DNA of 64,000 nt from Artemisia argyi. Taxonomy: Eukaryota > Streptophyta > Magnoliopsida > Asterales > Asteraceae. The stretch's first letter is position 1. Every line of letters begins with the position of its first letter. The position numbers were made by a program, and so were the translations under genes. The stretch covers positions 116,079,949 through 116,143,948 of the forward strand of contig CM060696.1 in the NCBI GenBank assembly GCA_030686995.1, read 5' to 3'. Shown here piece after piece: positions 47,421 through 59,073 of the stretch. Under the pieces are notes generated by a model that saw only the letters and a program-made list of their open reading frames with translations, was not told where the DNA came from and did not search any database.

Positions 47421-49769
47421 TCTCGGTTTGATCTTTTCATACTCTTATTTATTACCTTGCAACTTATTTATTATTGTGTTTGTGTTGTTACTTGCATTTG
47501 GCCTCTAAAGTATGCTTTATTTATGTGTAGCCCTATAGGAGCAGTTGATATTTTTTATTTGTTTCAATATGACGTTTTTGCATAGGCGCAATGATAATAA
47601 TGAGTTCATCTTCATAGCATGTGCGATGCACCGGTTTTGTTTTTAAATAAACTATTTAACTGTTGTTTATGTCTAAAATTAAAAAAAATGTTATTATAAT
47701 TGGATGTACTAAAACCCACCATTACAAAAGAGCGTTATTATACCTTTATCGGTGACATTGTTCCTACATTACATGCAATGTACCAACGTTCTTATTCATG
47801 TAAGTGATGCAAACATATTCTTACATAGTTCACTACTAATCTTTGTCCACTTGCTCATCATAATTACGCATTACCAAATGTAATCTTTTAGTAGCTTACC
47901 GATGAAGCAACACTCAATATTATTCTTTGGTTTCTTGTCAATACCGTGCATATGTAAAAGTTTGTGTAATCATGTATATATAATAGTGTCACATAAACTG
48001 GATAAAAATCGTTACAAACCTTTTTGGCTTCATCTCATTTTACTGTACAACTAATTTAATTGAAAATTAACATTGAAGTCTAACTAATATTAATAAATTT
48101 TATTAATAATCTCAATTCTAAGTAGTTAACCAAATGAATATTAATTAACACACTATTTATAATTCCTAAAACCTTTGGACTCCACATGTAAACTATAGAT
48201 ACTTTCGTAGATTTTGATGTTAACACATTTTTTTGAGAAATTAATTAAATATATCAGTATAACATCTATACCTAATTTTTTCGAATTAATAATCGGAAAC
48301 ACTTAGTTATGGTTCATAATAGAATGTTCAAATTATGATAACGTTATGAAAAATATTGTTACCAAATAACCCCGATTCGAACTTTTGTGTTTGTGTATGT
48401 GATTTTGGCCGATTTATATAGGAATGCATTATGTTAAATCATCAATTATTCTTGCAACATTTTCAACTTCATCAGTCCATAACCGACTTTTAATTCTATA
48501 CTAATTACTAAATATCATGTGATCAATTCCGGCAAGCCTTGCACTTCCATCTCGATGTTGTATATACTTCACACTAAATGCACCGGTTTTGTTTTTCGAT
48601 AAAAGTTTGAACTTTTGCTTATGTTTAAAACTCAACTTTTTTATTTGATATTATAAATTATTAAGTATTTTCAACATTTTCAACTCCATCTCAATCCATA
48701 AACGACTTTTAATTATATACTAAATACGTGATCAATTCCGGAAACTCTTACACTTCCATCTCGATGTTACTTCACATTAAATTATGGGACTCCATATTGA
48801 TTATCTTGATTACTCCACATTAAATTAGTGGACTCAATCTTATAGTATTATAGATAACTAATTTTCTTGTTTCCTCCCATTATATTTGGATCCAAAAAAG
48901 GTTCTTGGTGTCACCGAAAGACATCCAATAAGGAAACAAGAATCATAGTGTCTAATGCAAGATTAAGTTAGCTTGTTAAAAAAAAGACTTATTTAACCAT
49001 TTAAATGTTGCTTTACATACATGCTTGTGCACATTTTCTTGAATCAATTTGCACATGTGAGCTACATCAATAGAAAACACACAGAAATTACTTGTATATG
49101 AAAATGCATTAACATAATACATATATCTATACATATGCTTGTCTATAACAAATCACCTAAATATGTAAGAAGCAAATAAAATAGTTTGTATCTCAATCTT
49201 TGGTTCCATTTATCTGAGCATGCATAATCTTGTGTGATTTTCATGGTACCTGCGAATGATAACTAAATTAAGAAGAAAAAAAAGACTAAGTTAATTACAA
49301 AGATCTGAAAGATGTGTCACTTCAACAAACATGTACGTACTAAATGTTGCAAAAGAGAATTTACAGACCGCTAACAACAATTAAAGATCTAAAAGATGTG
49401 TGAATCATCTTCAAATGTACATACTAAATGTGATTTTGGTCGGTTTATATAGGCATGAATTAGGTTAAATCATTAATTATTTGCAACCTTTTCAACTACA
49501 TCTCAATCCATAACAGACTTTTAATTCTATACTAAATACGTGATCAATTTTGGCAACCCTTGCACTTCCATCTCGATGTTATTTCACATTAAATTATGGG
49601 ACTCCATCTTGAGTATCTTGATTAGTTTGTATCTAAGTGTTTATCGCGTAATGTTTGTGTAAATTACCGAATATATAACAATCTATAACTAAGGATACCG
49701 CAGGAGATATTGGTTATTTGTTGAAATGAATTTGTTTAGGTTTACGTAAATGTAATCATTTTTTTGAGT
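47421..49769. other. Repeat-rich non-coding stretch
   Basis: Holds relics of the hairpin family (gtgcgatgcaccggttttg near 47620, aatgcaccggttttg near 48577) and copies of the module listed at 48385-51095. No gene supported. Confidence 0.6.
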
Positions 49770-49781
49770 TTATACTTTATT

Positions 49782-49856
<75 letters not shown>

Positions 49857-51095
49857 TTAGATTTTTTAGACTCGTGCGTTGCACCGATTTGTTATTATAA
49901 TTTACAAATGGGTTAGATCAATAATTGTGTATTGTTTTCTTTATATTCATTAGTTAAGGCGGTATTTAGTTGTGTTTATTTTTGATTAAGGGTTTTAAGC
50001 TTCTTTAATAGTAAAGAATGCAATTAAACCAAGAATATGGTGGATAACAAATAAAAGAGAAGTAAAGAATGAAATTGTAATTATTCAAAAATAAAAACCA
50101 TCAATATAAAAAATGATTCTTTAGTTTAACTACAAAAACTCATGTGATCATCATATATTATGCAACATATCTTCATTGTGATTTTATAAATCAATACAAT
50201 GAACACTCAAAGTCATTAAGAATTTATGAGTATCATTCTCATTTGTAAACTCAATATATATTTAATAGTATCTCTAAAAAAATCCATCCAAACCAACCGA
50301 TGAATCCTCATTTGGGATCGTTTTTTTCTACGTTCGAATCTTTCTTTCTATGATCTTCTTTGTAGCCCGTCTTGATCGACCTTTTTGACCATTCGTTGTA
50401 GTCCTTTTTGAACGACCTTCTTGACCAACTCGTCATGCCCTACGTATCTTTATCATCTTTAATGTATTATTCCTTGTGATAGGGGAAAAATAAGAGATTA
50501 CTTGAGAAAAATAATAGCAAATATACATGCATTTATGTATATCTCAAATTTTGGCTCGTCAACCCCTGGAACCATTTTTAAAATCCAGTAAAATATAAAA
50601 ACGTATAGGAAGGTGCATACCAAAGCATGAGTAACGTGAGAATGCATGCTAAAAACTGAACCTGCTTTTGTTTTGTGTATGAGATTAATTATATTTACAT
50701 TACAGTTGTTTTGAACATTGAGATTTCAAGATTCTTTGTATTATTCTTATATAAAATATATATAAAATTTGCAGATGAGACTGAGAAAAGAAATAGTATA
50801 GATACATCACCTCTTCTCTTCTCTTGTAACATTAGTAAGAGAATCATGTTGTATGTATTACCTGCACACGGAAAAAAAAGAAAATCAAGAAACGATAAAT
50901 TACAAAATAAAGTAGGAGGAATGAAGATTCGAACTTTTGTGTTTGTGCATGTGATTTTGGCCGGTTTATATAGGCATGGATTATGATAAATCATTAATTA
51001 TTCTTGCAACCTTTTCAACTTTTTCTCAATCAATAACCGAATTTTTATTCTATACTAAATACCATGTAATCAATTCCGGCAATTCTTGCACTTTC
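48385..51095. repeat. Dispersed module with 'ggccggtttatataggcatg'
   Basis: A unit of about 160 bp containing gtgattttggccgatttata, 'ccataaccgacttttaattc' and gatcaattccggcaa recurs at about 48398-48560, 49428-49590 and 50948-51095, with a partial copy at 48665-48780. All are in the same orientation. A stretch 'gattcgaacttttgtgtttg' precedes two of them. Confidence 0.8.
49770..49857. repeat. (TTA)n microsatellite
   Basis: Three TTTA units followed by about 24 TTA units. Confidence 0.95.
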
Positions 51096-52851
51096 ATCTC
51101 CTCCATTAAGAAAACATGAATGTAATGACATGACTCTTTGCATGCTCGCAATTACTCAAGTTGAACAATTAAGGCTCCAATTACACATGAAACTCTATTT
51201 TCTGAATTAAATTCCGAGCATTAGCTTGTTGTACTCTATGCAATCTTGGTGACTCCGCATTCAATTAAAGGGTCTCTTCATATGCAGGTATGCAGGCAAC
51301 CATTAACCCACATTAAGGAGATTTGTAACCCACGGGTCTCTTCATATGCTGCTACTAATTATTATAAGAAAATAAAGCCAAAAAAGACTCGAAATTAAAT
51401 CATGAAGAGCATTAGCGTGTTGTACTCTATGCAATCTTGACGCCTCCGCATTCAATTAGAGGGGACAATCTTATAGTATGATAGATGAGACTGATTAGAG
51501 GATGATCCAGCTTCATATATTGTAGACAACCGAAACCTAAAGGACCGAACAGCCAACCGAGTTTGCCTCGATGAATATATTTGCATTCCATTGGTTGAGC
51601 ATGTTTTCGACACTCCTAAGCTCGAAGACGATTGTTGTTGGCATCTTTCTTGTGAGGAAAGCTTTGCATGAACATAATTGTTTCTCGGTAGTGATCAGTC
51701 TCTTGTTTAATCTTTTCTTCTTTCTCAAAGTGGACTTTAAGTTTCTCTTTGTCATATTTTTGTTGTTGCAACTCGAGTTGAGTTAGTTGTTTTGCTTTCT
51801 TCCTCTTATTTTTATTCTAATTCTCTTGTTTTCCTTCATCCATTCCCTGACATTTGGAAAATTGATAATACATATAACAATAGAACTTAACTTTATCCCC
51901 CACGAATACTTTTTTTAAGAAAACGAAATGAATGAATCATTAACAACACATACATTCTGTATAAAATCAAATACATTTTACGTGTATAAATATATTTTGT
52001 AAAAGGGAAAAAAAAAGACATTCGGTTGTTGGTGAAGATATCATCTCCTATACCATCTTCTTGCCCAAACCTATCATGCAAAAACAACACATATAAGATT
52101 ACTAAAAATCAATCATTAACAATACAATCACAAACAAATACCCATATGTCAGCATGTTTACCAACGTTATTAATCATTTTGGAGCTGCTCATTACACACG
52201 ACAACAACCAAAACTAAACTTAGTATCATATCACATTACCAAAAGAAACAATTCAAATAAATAAATATCCATCACAACCATTTTTCAATAACCTTCTTCA
52301 TCAACGACTCATGCACACCACGATAACTAAAATGAGTTTGGTTGAACGTGGTGTCGGCGGCGGAAACAGTTGATGTTGGTCGGTTCCGGTGGATGTAGCG
52401 GTGGAATAATTTGTTATGGGTTGCTAAATTTTGCTATTTATACTCAAAAGAATTAGTTGAAAGAGTTACCCAATTAATTTTTCTATTAAAGATCAAGTAA
52501 TGCATACTCTAATAATTAAAATAGACTCTCCAAATGCCTTATTCCATGTAACCTCTACAATCATAAGTGCCTCAATGAATACATGAACACTTCGCATGCC
52601 CATCATAAACATGGACGCTTGACATGGACGTGGCATTAATCTTGATTCTTGCATGGCTATATTTTTCACTTCTAAAAACTATGTAATCAATGCTCCTAAA
52701 AAAATTGGTGTCATTAATGTTATATGTTTATAGATTCACAAACATATATATCACCCATGAAAGATATAAATGTAAAATTATCAATTTCTTTTCTTTTCCT
52801 TCCAATATTTCGAGAACGCTTAACCAATTAATGTGTTTCCCTTTCTTTTCT

Positions 52852-52891
<40 letters not shown>

Positions 52892-54091
52892 CTCGTTCTT
52901 TTCCTTTCATTTAAAACTCAAAGCGAGAAATTTATATTTTAAGAATATAAATTAGAAACAATATCTAGATATAAAATAAATCTATAAAGATATTTATTTT
53001 TAAAGATAATACATGAATACACGTTTCGGACCTTTAAAACTGTCCGTTATAGATGAAAAGGTTAGATTATCAGCAAATATATTTGTCAAAATTAGCAGTT
53101 ACATGAATCGAGAAACAATAGCAGTAGGAGAAACAATAGCAGAAAACAGACGCGTTGATGGGTGTGATAGGTTGCAGTTGTATCAATGTTGTATCAATTT
53201 GGTCCGATTGTAGTAGTTGGTTGTAGGTTGTAGGATCACTTCATCAGTCGTAAGTTTAAAACCAGCTCGGGATTTGTTTATGTCTATATAAATTTAACAT
53301 CTTGCTACATCATCTATTTAAATAATATATTATTGCCTTCAACAAAGAATAAATAAATAAAATACAGTAACGTTGAAACAAACCTAAAACGCTACATGTG
53401 TCAACAACCTTTTTTTGTTTTGTGTATATTGTATAAAGTAGGGTATTTTTATATGTTTGGTTTGGTAATGACCGTTACACTTGTTTGATAGTGAGTTTGA
53501 TAGTATGCCGAATGATAACGCTAATGTAAAAATAATGAGCATTACACCTAGTCTAACAATCATCCTTTTCTCGTTGACAGCGGTTGCTTGTTATAACTTA
53601 CGTCCAAACACCCTTTAAGTTGTGTGTCTCTCCATTCCTCACAAATCAAATCGATAAATGATGTAGACGTATTGACCTTCGTCTATTTTGCCTTCATTAA
53701 ATTACACATGGAGTTTAACGTTAAGTTTTTGAAAAGATTAAAATAATACTATAGTTTATTACTCTCGTGGAGCATGAGCCGGTGAAATACAATATCTCAT
53801 ACTTCAATGTCAAAAATCAATCACAAGTTAGTTAATTACGTAGTAGTAGTAACTTATTAAAAAATCTTCTACTAGAAGAAGGAAAAAAAAAAAATTAAAA
53901 ATACTATATTAGCTAGCAAGAGTTTCCAAATCATACTTTTTGATTTACCTTTTATATGAAGTTCAAAAATGGATAAAAATGATTTACGAATCAACGGCGT
54001 AAATAATTTCGATTGGTTCTAAAAATACACCCATACTGCATTGTGATTATATACCCTTTATATATTTAAAGTTTCATAGTGCTATCACCAA
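49858..54091. other. Non-coding stretch with no supported gene
   Basis: AT-rich. It includes a relic hairpin end at 49868-49890, a T-only run at 52856-52890 and isolated short frames. A 72-codon minus-strand frame at 51537-51755 is Lys/Arg-rich and lacks recognisable motifs; it could be a captured gene fragment. Confidence 0.55.
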
Positions 54092-54163
54092 ATCAGAGTG
54101 GCGCAGCGGAAGCGTGGTGGGCCCATAACCCACAGGTCCCAGGATCGAAACCTGGCTCTGATA
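54092..54163 (+). tRNA. Initiator tRNA-Met (CAT)
   Basis: The 72 bp sequence folds as a standard cloverleaf: acceptor ATCAGAG pairs with CTCTGAT, discriminator A at 54163, anticodon CAT at 54124-54126 between GGGCC and AACCC, and T arm with AGGATCGAAACCT. Two marks of eukaryotic initiator tRNA are visible: the T loop has ATCGAAA in place of the elongator TTCRA form, and the acceptor starts with an A-T pair. Box A (TGGCGCAGCGG) and box B (GGATCGAAACC) are intact and no intron is present. Its 3' end plus CCA is the complement of the primer-binding sites at 19418-19429 and 26800-26811. Confidence 0.97.
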
Positions 54164-54186
54164 TCCAAAGAGTGGCTTCCGTATTA

Positions 54187-54196
54187 TTTTTTTTTT
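54187..54196 (+). terminator. RNA polymerase III terminator of the tRNA gene
   Basis: A run of ten T begins 24 bp after the tRNA end, the usual oligo-T stop signal. Confidence 0.85.
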
Positions 54197-54319
54197 CCAA
54201 AAACACTTGCAACGACGTCGTTTTGGAATCAACGGCTAGGATCCCATAAAAAACCACGCGATATATCGCCTTCCATCCACAATCAAAAAAACAAAATCTC
54301 CCTAATTAAAAAAACGAGA

Positions 54320-55619
54320 AAAAGATAAGAACAAAGAAAAAAAAGAAGCCCTAAAAATATCGCGAGAAATTCCGACCATCTGCAAGTAACTTCCTCCTTC
54401 TCTTCCGATCTTTGTAAGCCATTTCTAATTTCTCGTTATTTTCTCGTCCTTCTAAAAAAAATTGCTTCATCCTAATGTTTAATTTCTCAAATTTAATACC
54501 CTAACCTTTCTTTTTCTTATAATTAATTCTAACATAATTATAACTTATGTGTATGAAATATTTAAGCTTATAAAACATAGTTGATGTAAATTTTTATGAT
54601 CTTTACATAACTGGGTTTATAATTTGTTAAAAAAAAAAAAAACCTGCTACATTTTACTACATTTAGTACTATTACTATGTTACTACTACATTTTAGTTTC
54701 TAATTAGGAATTTATGTGAAGCTGTTATTATTATTTCTAAGTGCAAGTCATAAGAAAGTTGGTTCCACGGACAACCTTTACCCGTGTCTATTTCGGACCT
54801 TACCACACATCTCAAGGACCGCAACTGAGGCAATGTGTAGATGTTTTGCGCGAGAGGATGTTTTGCAATTTATTAGCTTATTTAAGTTTATTATGTCACA
54901 ACAAGCTTATATAAACCCATACGTTCCAAAATGAGCTTATGAAAACAATAAGCCGAAACAACATAAGATATATAACTTAAACAAGATTGGTGATGGGACC
55001 TGATTTTTGCAATGATAGTCATAGCCCATAGGATTAGAATCCTCTCAAGTTTATATGAACATGACCAGTAAAGTTCTCTCACAATCAAAAAGAAAACTGG
55101 GCAGGTCCCGTTGTTTTGTTTATGAGGGAACATTGCTTGTAATGTTCATATGAACTTGAGAGGATCTCTATCCACTATATGGTCCGTAATAACATGTACC
55201 CGGTAAACTGAAGTTGTTACATGTGGAAATAGATACCATAACACGTTAAGCGTTTTTCATACTTAAGGTTAGTGATAGGCTAGTTCAGTAAACCTAACTT
55301 AACTTAGAACATTGGTTAAAATTTATTAGTACACAAGAACTTAAAGCATACAACATGCCTAAATTTCTAGCTTCTCTGTTCCGGTGGCATAAATGTTAGT
55401 ATTAACTTTCACACTTAACATGTTCATCTTGTTGTTTTATTACTGTGGGACGTAGTGTTACATTATTCGTGTCAAGTTCCTTTAGTGACCAATGAATGAA
55501 GTAACTATATGTGTTTTGCGTTATTTGGGAATTGTGTGCTGTGTATTAACTGTGACCAAATTTTTTTGTTTGCGTTATAACTGCAGGAGGGTGGAATCCA
55601 AGGTATTCCTAGTACATAA
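54320..55619 (+). other. Probable 5' leader exons of the hAT-derived gene
   Basis: A first leader exon probably ends near 54413 (cttccgatcttt|gtaagc). A second short exon starts after tataactgcag (55587) and ends at ...cataa|gtaagt (55619/55620). The region between is a long leader intron with no coding content. An inverted pair 'cctctcaagtttatatgaac' / 'gttcatatgaacttgagagg' lies at 55041 and 55144. Exon calls are inferred from splice signals only. Confidence 0.5.
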
Positions 55620-58259
55620 GTAAGTTCCCATTCTTATCTTGATTTGAAGTTGGGTACCAGTTTTGTTATGTTTTTATCATATGACGTATGCTCACAATTA
55701 GACAACGTTTATCATAAGTCATATGTTTTTGTTCATGATCTTTTAAACTGAGTATATGATATTCAATAATCAGAACTAGATAACAAGCTCTAATAAAACG
55801 AGTTGTCGAAGATAGTATTTGGATTGCATACGTTTGAAGTTCCGACTTTAGGTTGCTATAGTTAGATAAAATCTTTTTTTGAAGGCGTATCCAAACACCC
55901 CTTATTGCTAGAGACAAAACTGAAGACCTTTAATCATTCCATGTCACACTGCTTAATGTGATGGTTAACATTCTTATAACATGAATTAGTGTAAATTTGT
56001 CATAAAGAAAACACCTGTCACTGTTAAGGAGAATGATAACGCTCTGAATCTGCCCATGCGTCACTGCTTATTGTGATGCCTAGCATTCTTATTACATGAA
56101 CTTGTCCAAAATTGTCATAAGCAACCTTTTTGTTTTCACGACAGTGGTTCGAGAGAAAGATGTTTGCTGGGAATATGCTGAGAAACTAGACGGAAACAAG
56201 GTTAAATGTAAATTCTGTCTTAGAATTCTTAATGGTGGGATAAGTAGACTAAAGCATCATCTCTCTAGACTTCCAAGTAAAGGCGTAAATCCATGTAGCA
56301 AAGTTAAAGATGATGTGACAGAAAAAGTTAGGGCCATATTAGCATCAAAAGATGACACTAAAGAAATTCCTATACCAAAGAAGCGAAAACAATATGAACC
56401 TAAATCACCCGTCACTGATACTATCCTCCCAAATAGAAGTCTTATGATCCTAGATACACCAATTCCAGTTACCAAAATCTTTCCAAATGTTACCCAAACA
56501 ACCCCTTCTAATTTAAGTGATAAAGAAAATGCAGAAAGAAGTATAGCTCTTTTCTTTTTCGAGAACAAATTGGACTTCAGTGTTGCCCGTTCTTCATCTT
56601 ACCAGTTAATGATTGATTCAATTGCCAAATATGGTAAGGGGTTTGATGGTCCCTCACCCGAAACTCTGAAAACAAATTGGTTGGAGACTTTAAAGTCTGA
56701 AGTCAGCTTACAATCTAAGGAAACTGAGAAAGAATGGTCAACAACGGGATGCACGATAATTGTGGAAACATGGACTGACAACAAGTCAAAAGCTATAATC
56801 AACTTCCTAATTTCATCACCATCGAGCACCTTTTTTCATAAATCTGTGGACGCGTCTTCTTATTTCAAGAACACAAAGTTTCTTGCTGATTTATTCGATT
56901 CTGTCATTCAAGAATTTGGACCAGAAAATATCGTGCAGATAATATTGGATAACACTTTAAATTGCACAAGTATAGTGAATCATATTTTACAGAAGTATGG
57001 AACTATATTTGTATCCCCATGTGCTTCCCAATGTTTAAATGCAATTCTGAAGGAATTTTCAAAGTTAGATTGGGTGAATAGATGTATCCTGCAAGCACAA
57101 ACGATTTCAAAGTTTATATACAACAATTCATCGCTTCTTGATATGATGAATAAGTTCATAGTCGGTGAAGAAATTATCAAAACCGGTATCACAAAATATG
57201 TTTCACACTTCTTATCATTGCAATCCATATTAAAGCAACGGTCAAGACTAAAACACATGTTCAACAGCCCTGACTTCACTAATAACCCCTCTTATGCAAA
57301 TAAACAACAAAGCATGACATGCATCGGTATAATTGATGACAATGAGTTTTGGAGGGCGGTTGAAGAATGTGTTGCGGTTTCTGAGCCATTTTTGAAAGTG
57401 ATGAGGGAAGTATCGAGTGGAAAACCAGCAGTTGGTATGATTTATGAGTTGATGACAAAAGCCAAGGAATCGATTCGGACGTATTATATAATGGATGATG
57501 TAAAGTGCAAGATTTTTTTTGATATTGTGGATCAGAAGTGGCAGAGTCACCTTCATTCGCCTTTACATTCAGCAGCTGCGTTCTTGAACCCGAGCATTCA
57601 GTATAATCCTGAGATTAAGTTTATTGGATCGATAAAAGAAGATTTTTTCAGGGTTTTAGAGAAGCTGCTACCGACTCCTGAATTGAGACGAGATATCACT
57701 AATCAGATTTTGTTGTATACGAGGGCTACAGGAATGTTTGGTTGCAATCTTGCTAAAGAGGCTATTGATGCTGTGTCGCCTGGTATATTTTTTCTTGAAT
57801 TTTCTCTCTATTAAACTGGCTAGTTCACTATGTTCTGCATTGTTTTGCATTATTTTGGAAGTTCTAATTAGTTTCATTGCAAGAATAGACTAGGATGATA
57901 CTATAGTTTGTTTGCTACTTTATATGTTCTGTAAGTGGTTAACTTTCTGCACTAATGATGGAGTTCTTGCAAACTTAGGTAAGAAAGAAAACTATAAACG
58001 GCTTTTACAATTTGCAAGAGTAAGCCTTTATTGACAAAAAGGGACAAGTATGATTGCTGTTTCATGTTAAAACCAGTCATTCTTTTTAGCTTGTAGACTC
58101 TTTAGGCTAAAGTTAATTTCAATAAAAAGTCAAACTATGAGGTCTAATAAGTCAACTATTCTATGTTAAGTCATTTCTTAGCCACTCATCAAGTTTTTGC
58201 CACAGTGCATGCTCATGGCTTTCGCTACTGCGGAATGCATACAAATTTTTTGAGTTTGA

Positions 58260-58303
<44 letters not shown>

Positions 58304-59073
58304 AAAGGGCGAGTGTTTAACTTTCTCACATTTGGCTTGTCATTGCCAATATCATTCATGCAAATATGCCAAAGAAAACGGTATTTATCTTTATGGCTTG
58401 ATGTAAAAAAAGACCTTTCTGTGCAAATTCTATTGCTTATAAAGTTATAATCCTTGGATAGTTGTTTTTCAATCTGTTTGTTGAGTCAAATTCTACGAAA
58501 GAGGTTAGTATATTAAGTGAGGACCCCTATTTTTCAATGTTTTGTTTGTTTCTATATGTTAGAATGATGAGCGAACTAAATCTTTATATGATTGATTAGA
58601 TCTAGCAAACTTGATTTAAATCTTTGTCATATTCTCTTCTTCCAAATGTTTCCATTTTTCCAGGAATCTGGTGGGAACAATACGGAGACTCTGCTCCAAC
58701 ATTACAACGAGTCGCCATGAGAATCCTGAGTCAGGTTTGCAGCACTTCATCATTCGAGCGACATTGGTCTACATTTCAGCAAATCCACTCTGAGAAACGA
58801 AACAAGATCAATAAGGAGACCCTGAACGATATTGCCTACATTCATTACAATTTAAAGTTAGCAAGATTCAACAAGCCAAAGTCAACAGATAACAACGATC
58901 CATTACAACTAGATGACATTGATATGACTTCTCCATGGGTTGAAGAAAGTGAGAATGCTAGCCCGACTCAGTGGCTTGATCGATTCGGTCCATCTCTCGA
59001 TGGTAATGACTTGAATACTAGACAGTTTAGTAATTCTATATTTGGTCCCAATGACCATTTGTTTAATCTGTGA
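55619..59073 (+). CDS. BED zinc finger, hAT-type transposase-derived protein (probably domesticated)
   Basis: The proposed CDS is the A at 55619 joined to 56145-57782 and 58664-59073, giving 682 residues. ATG is formed across the 525 bp intron (cataA|TGGTTCGAG), yielding MVREKDVCWEYAEKL, the start I remember for the Arabidopsis At1g79740-like family. A BED-type finger has CKFC at 22-25 and RLKHH at 35-39. The middle is the DUF659/RNase H-like region (WTDNKSKAIINFLI, VQIILDNTLNC). The C-terminus is the hAT dimerisation domain (WWEQYGDSAPTLQRVAMRIL, CSTSSFERHWSTF). The residue usually an Asp before GWT in active hAT enzymes is Glu (VETWTD). It is intron-split, without flanking terminal repeats, and open over its whole length, so a cellular DNA-binding role is more likely than transposition. 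The second intron is 57783-58663. Confidence 0.85.
57783..58663 (+). other. Intron 2 of the hAT-derived gene
   Basis: GTATATTT donor and TTTTTCCAG acceptor. It contains a run of about 40 T at 58262-58302. If the intron were kept, the frame would stop at 57814, 10 codons after the exon. Confidence 0.85.

Noticed and set aside
50675..50994. About 100-codon frames on both strands
   Set aside because: The two frames mirror each other, lack motifs, and overlap a repeated non-coding module.
51537..51755. Lys-rich 72-codon minus-strand frame as a small gene
   Set aside because: No recognisable motif and no splice or promoter support; kept only as a possible captured fragment.
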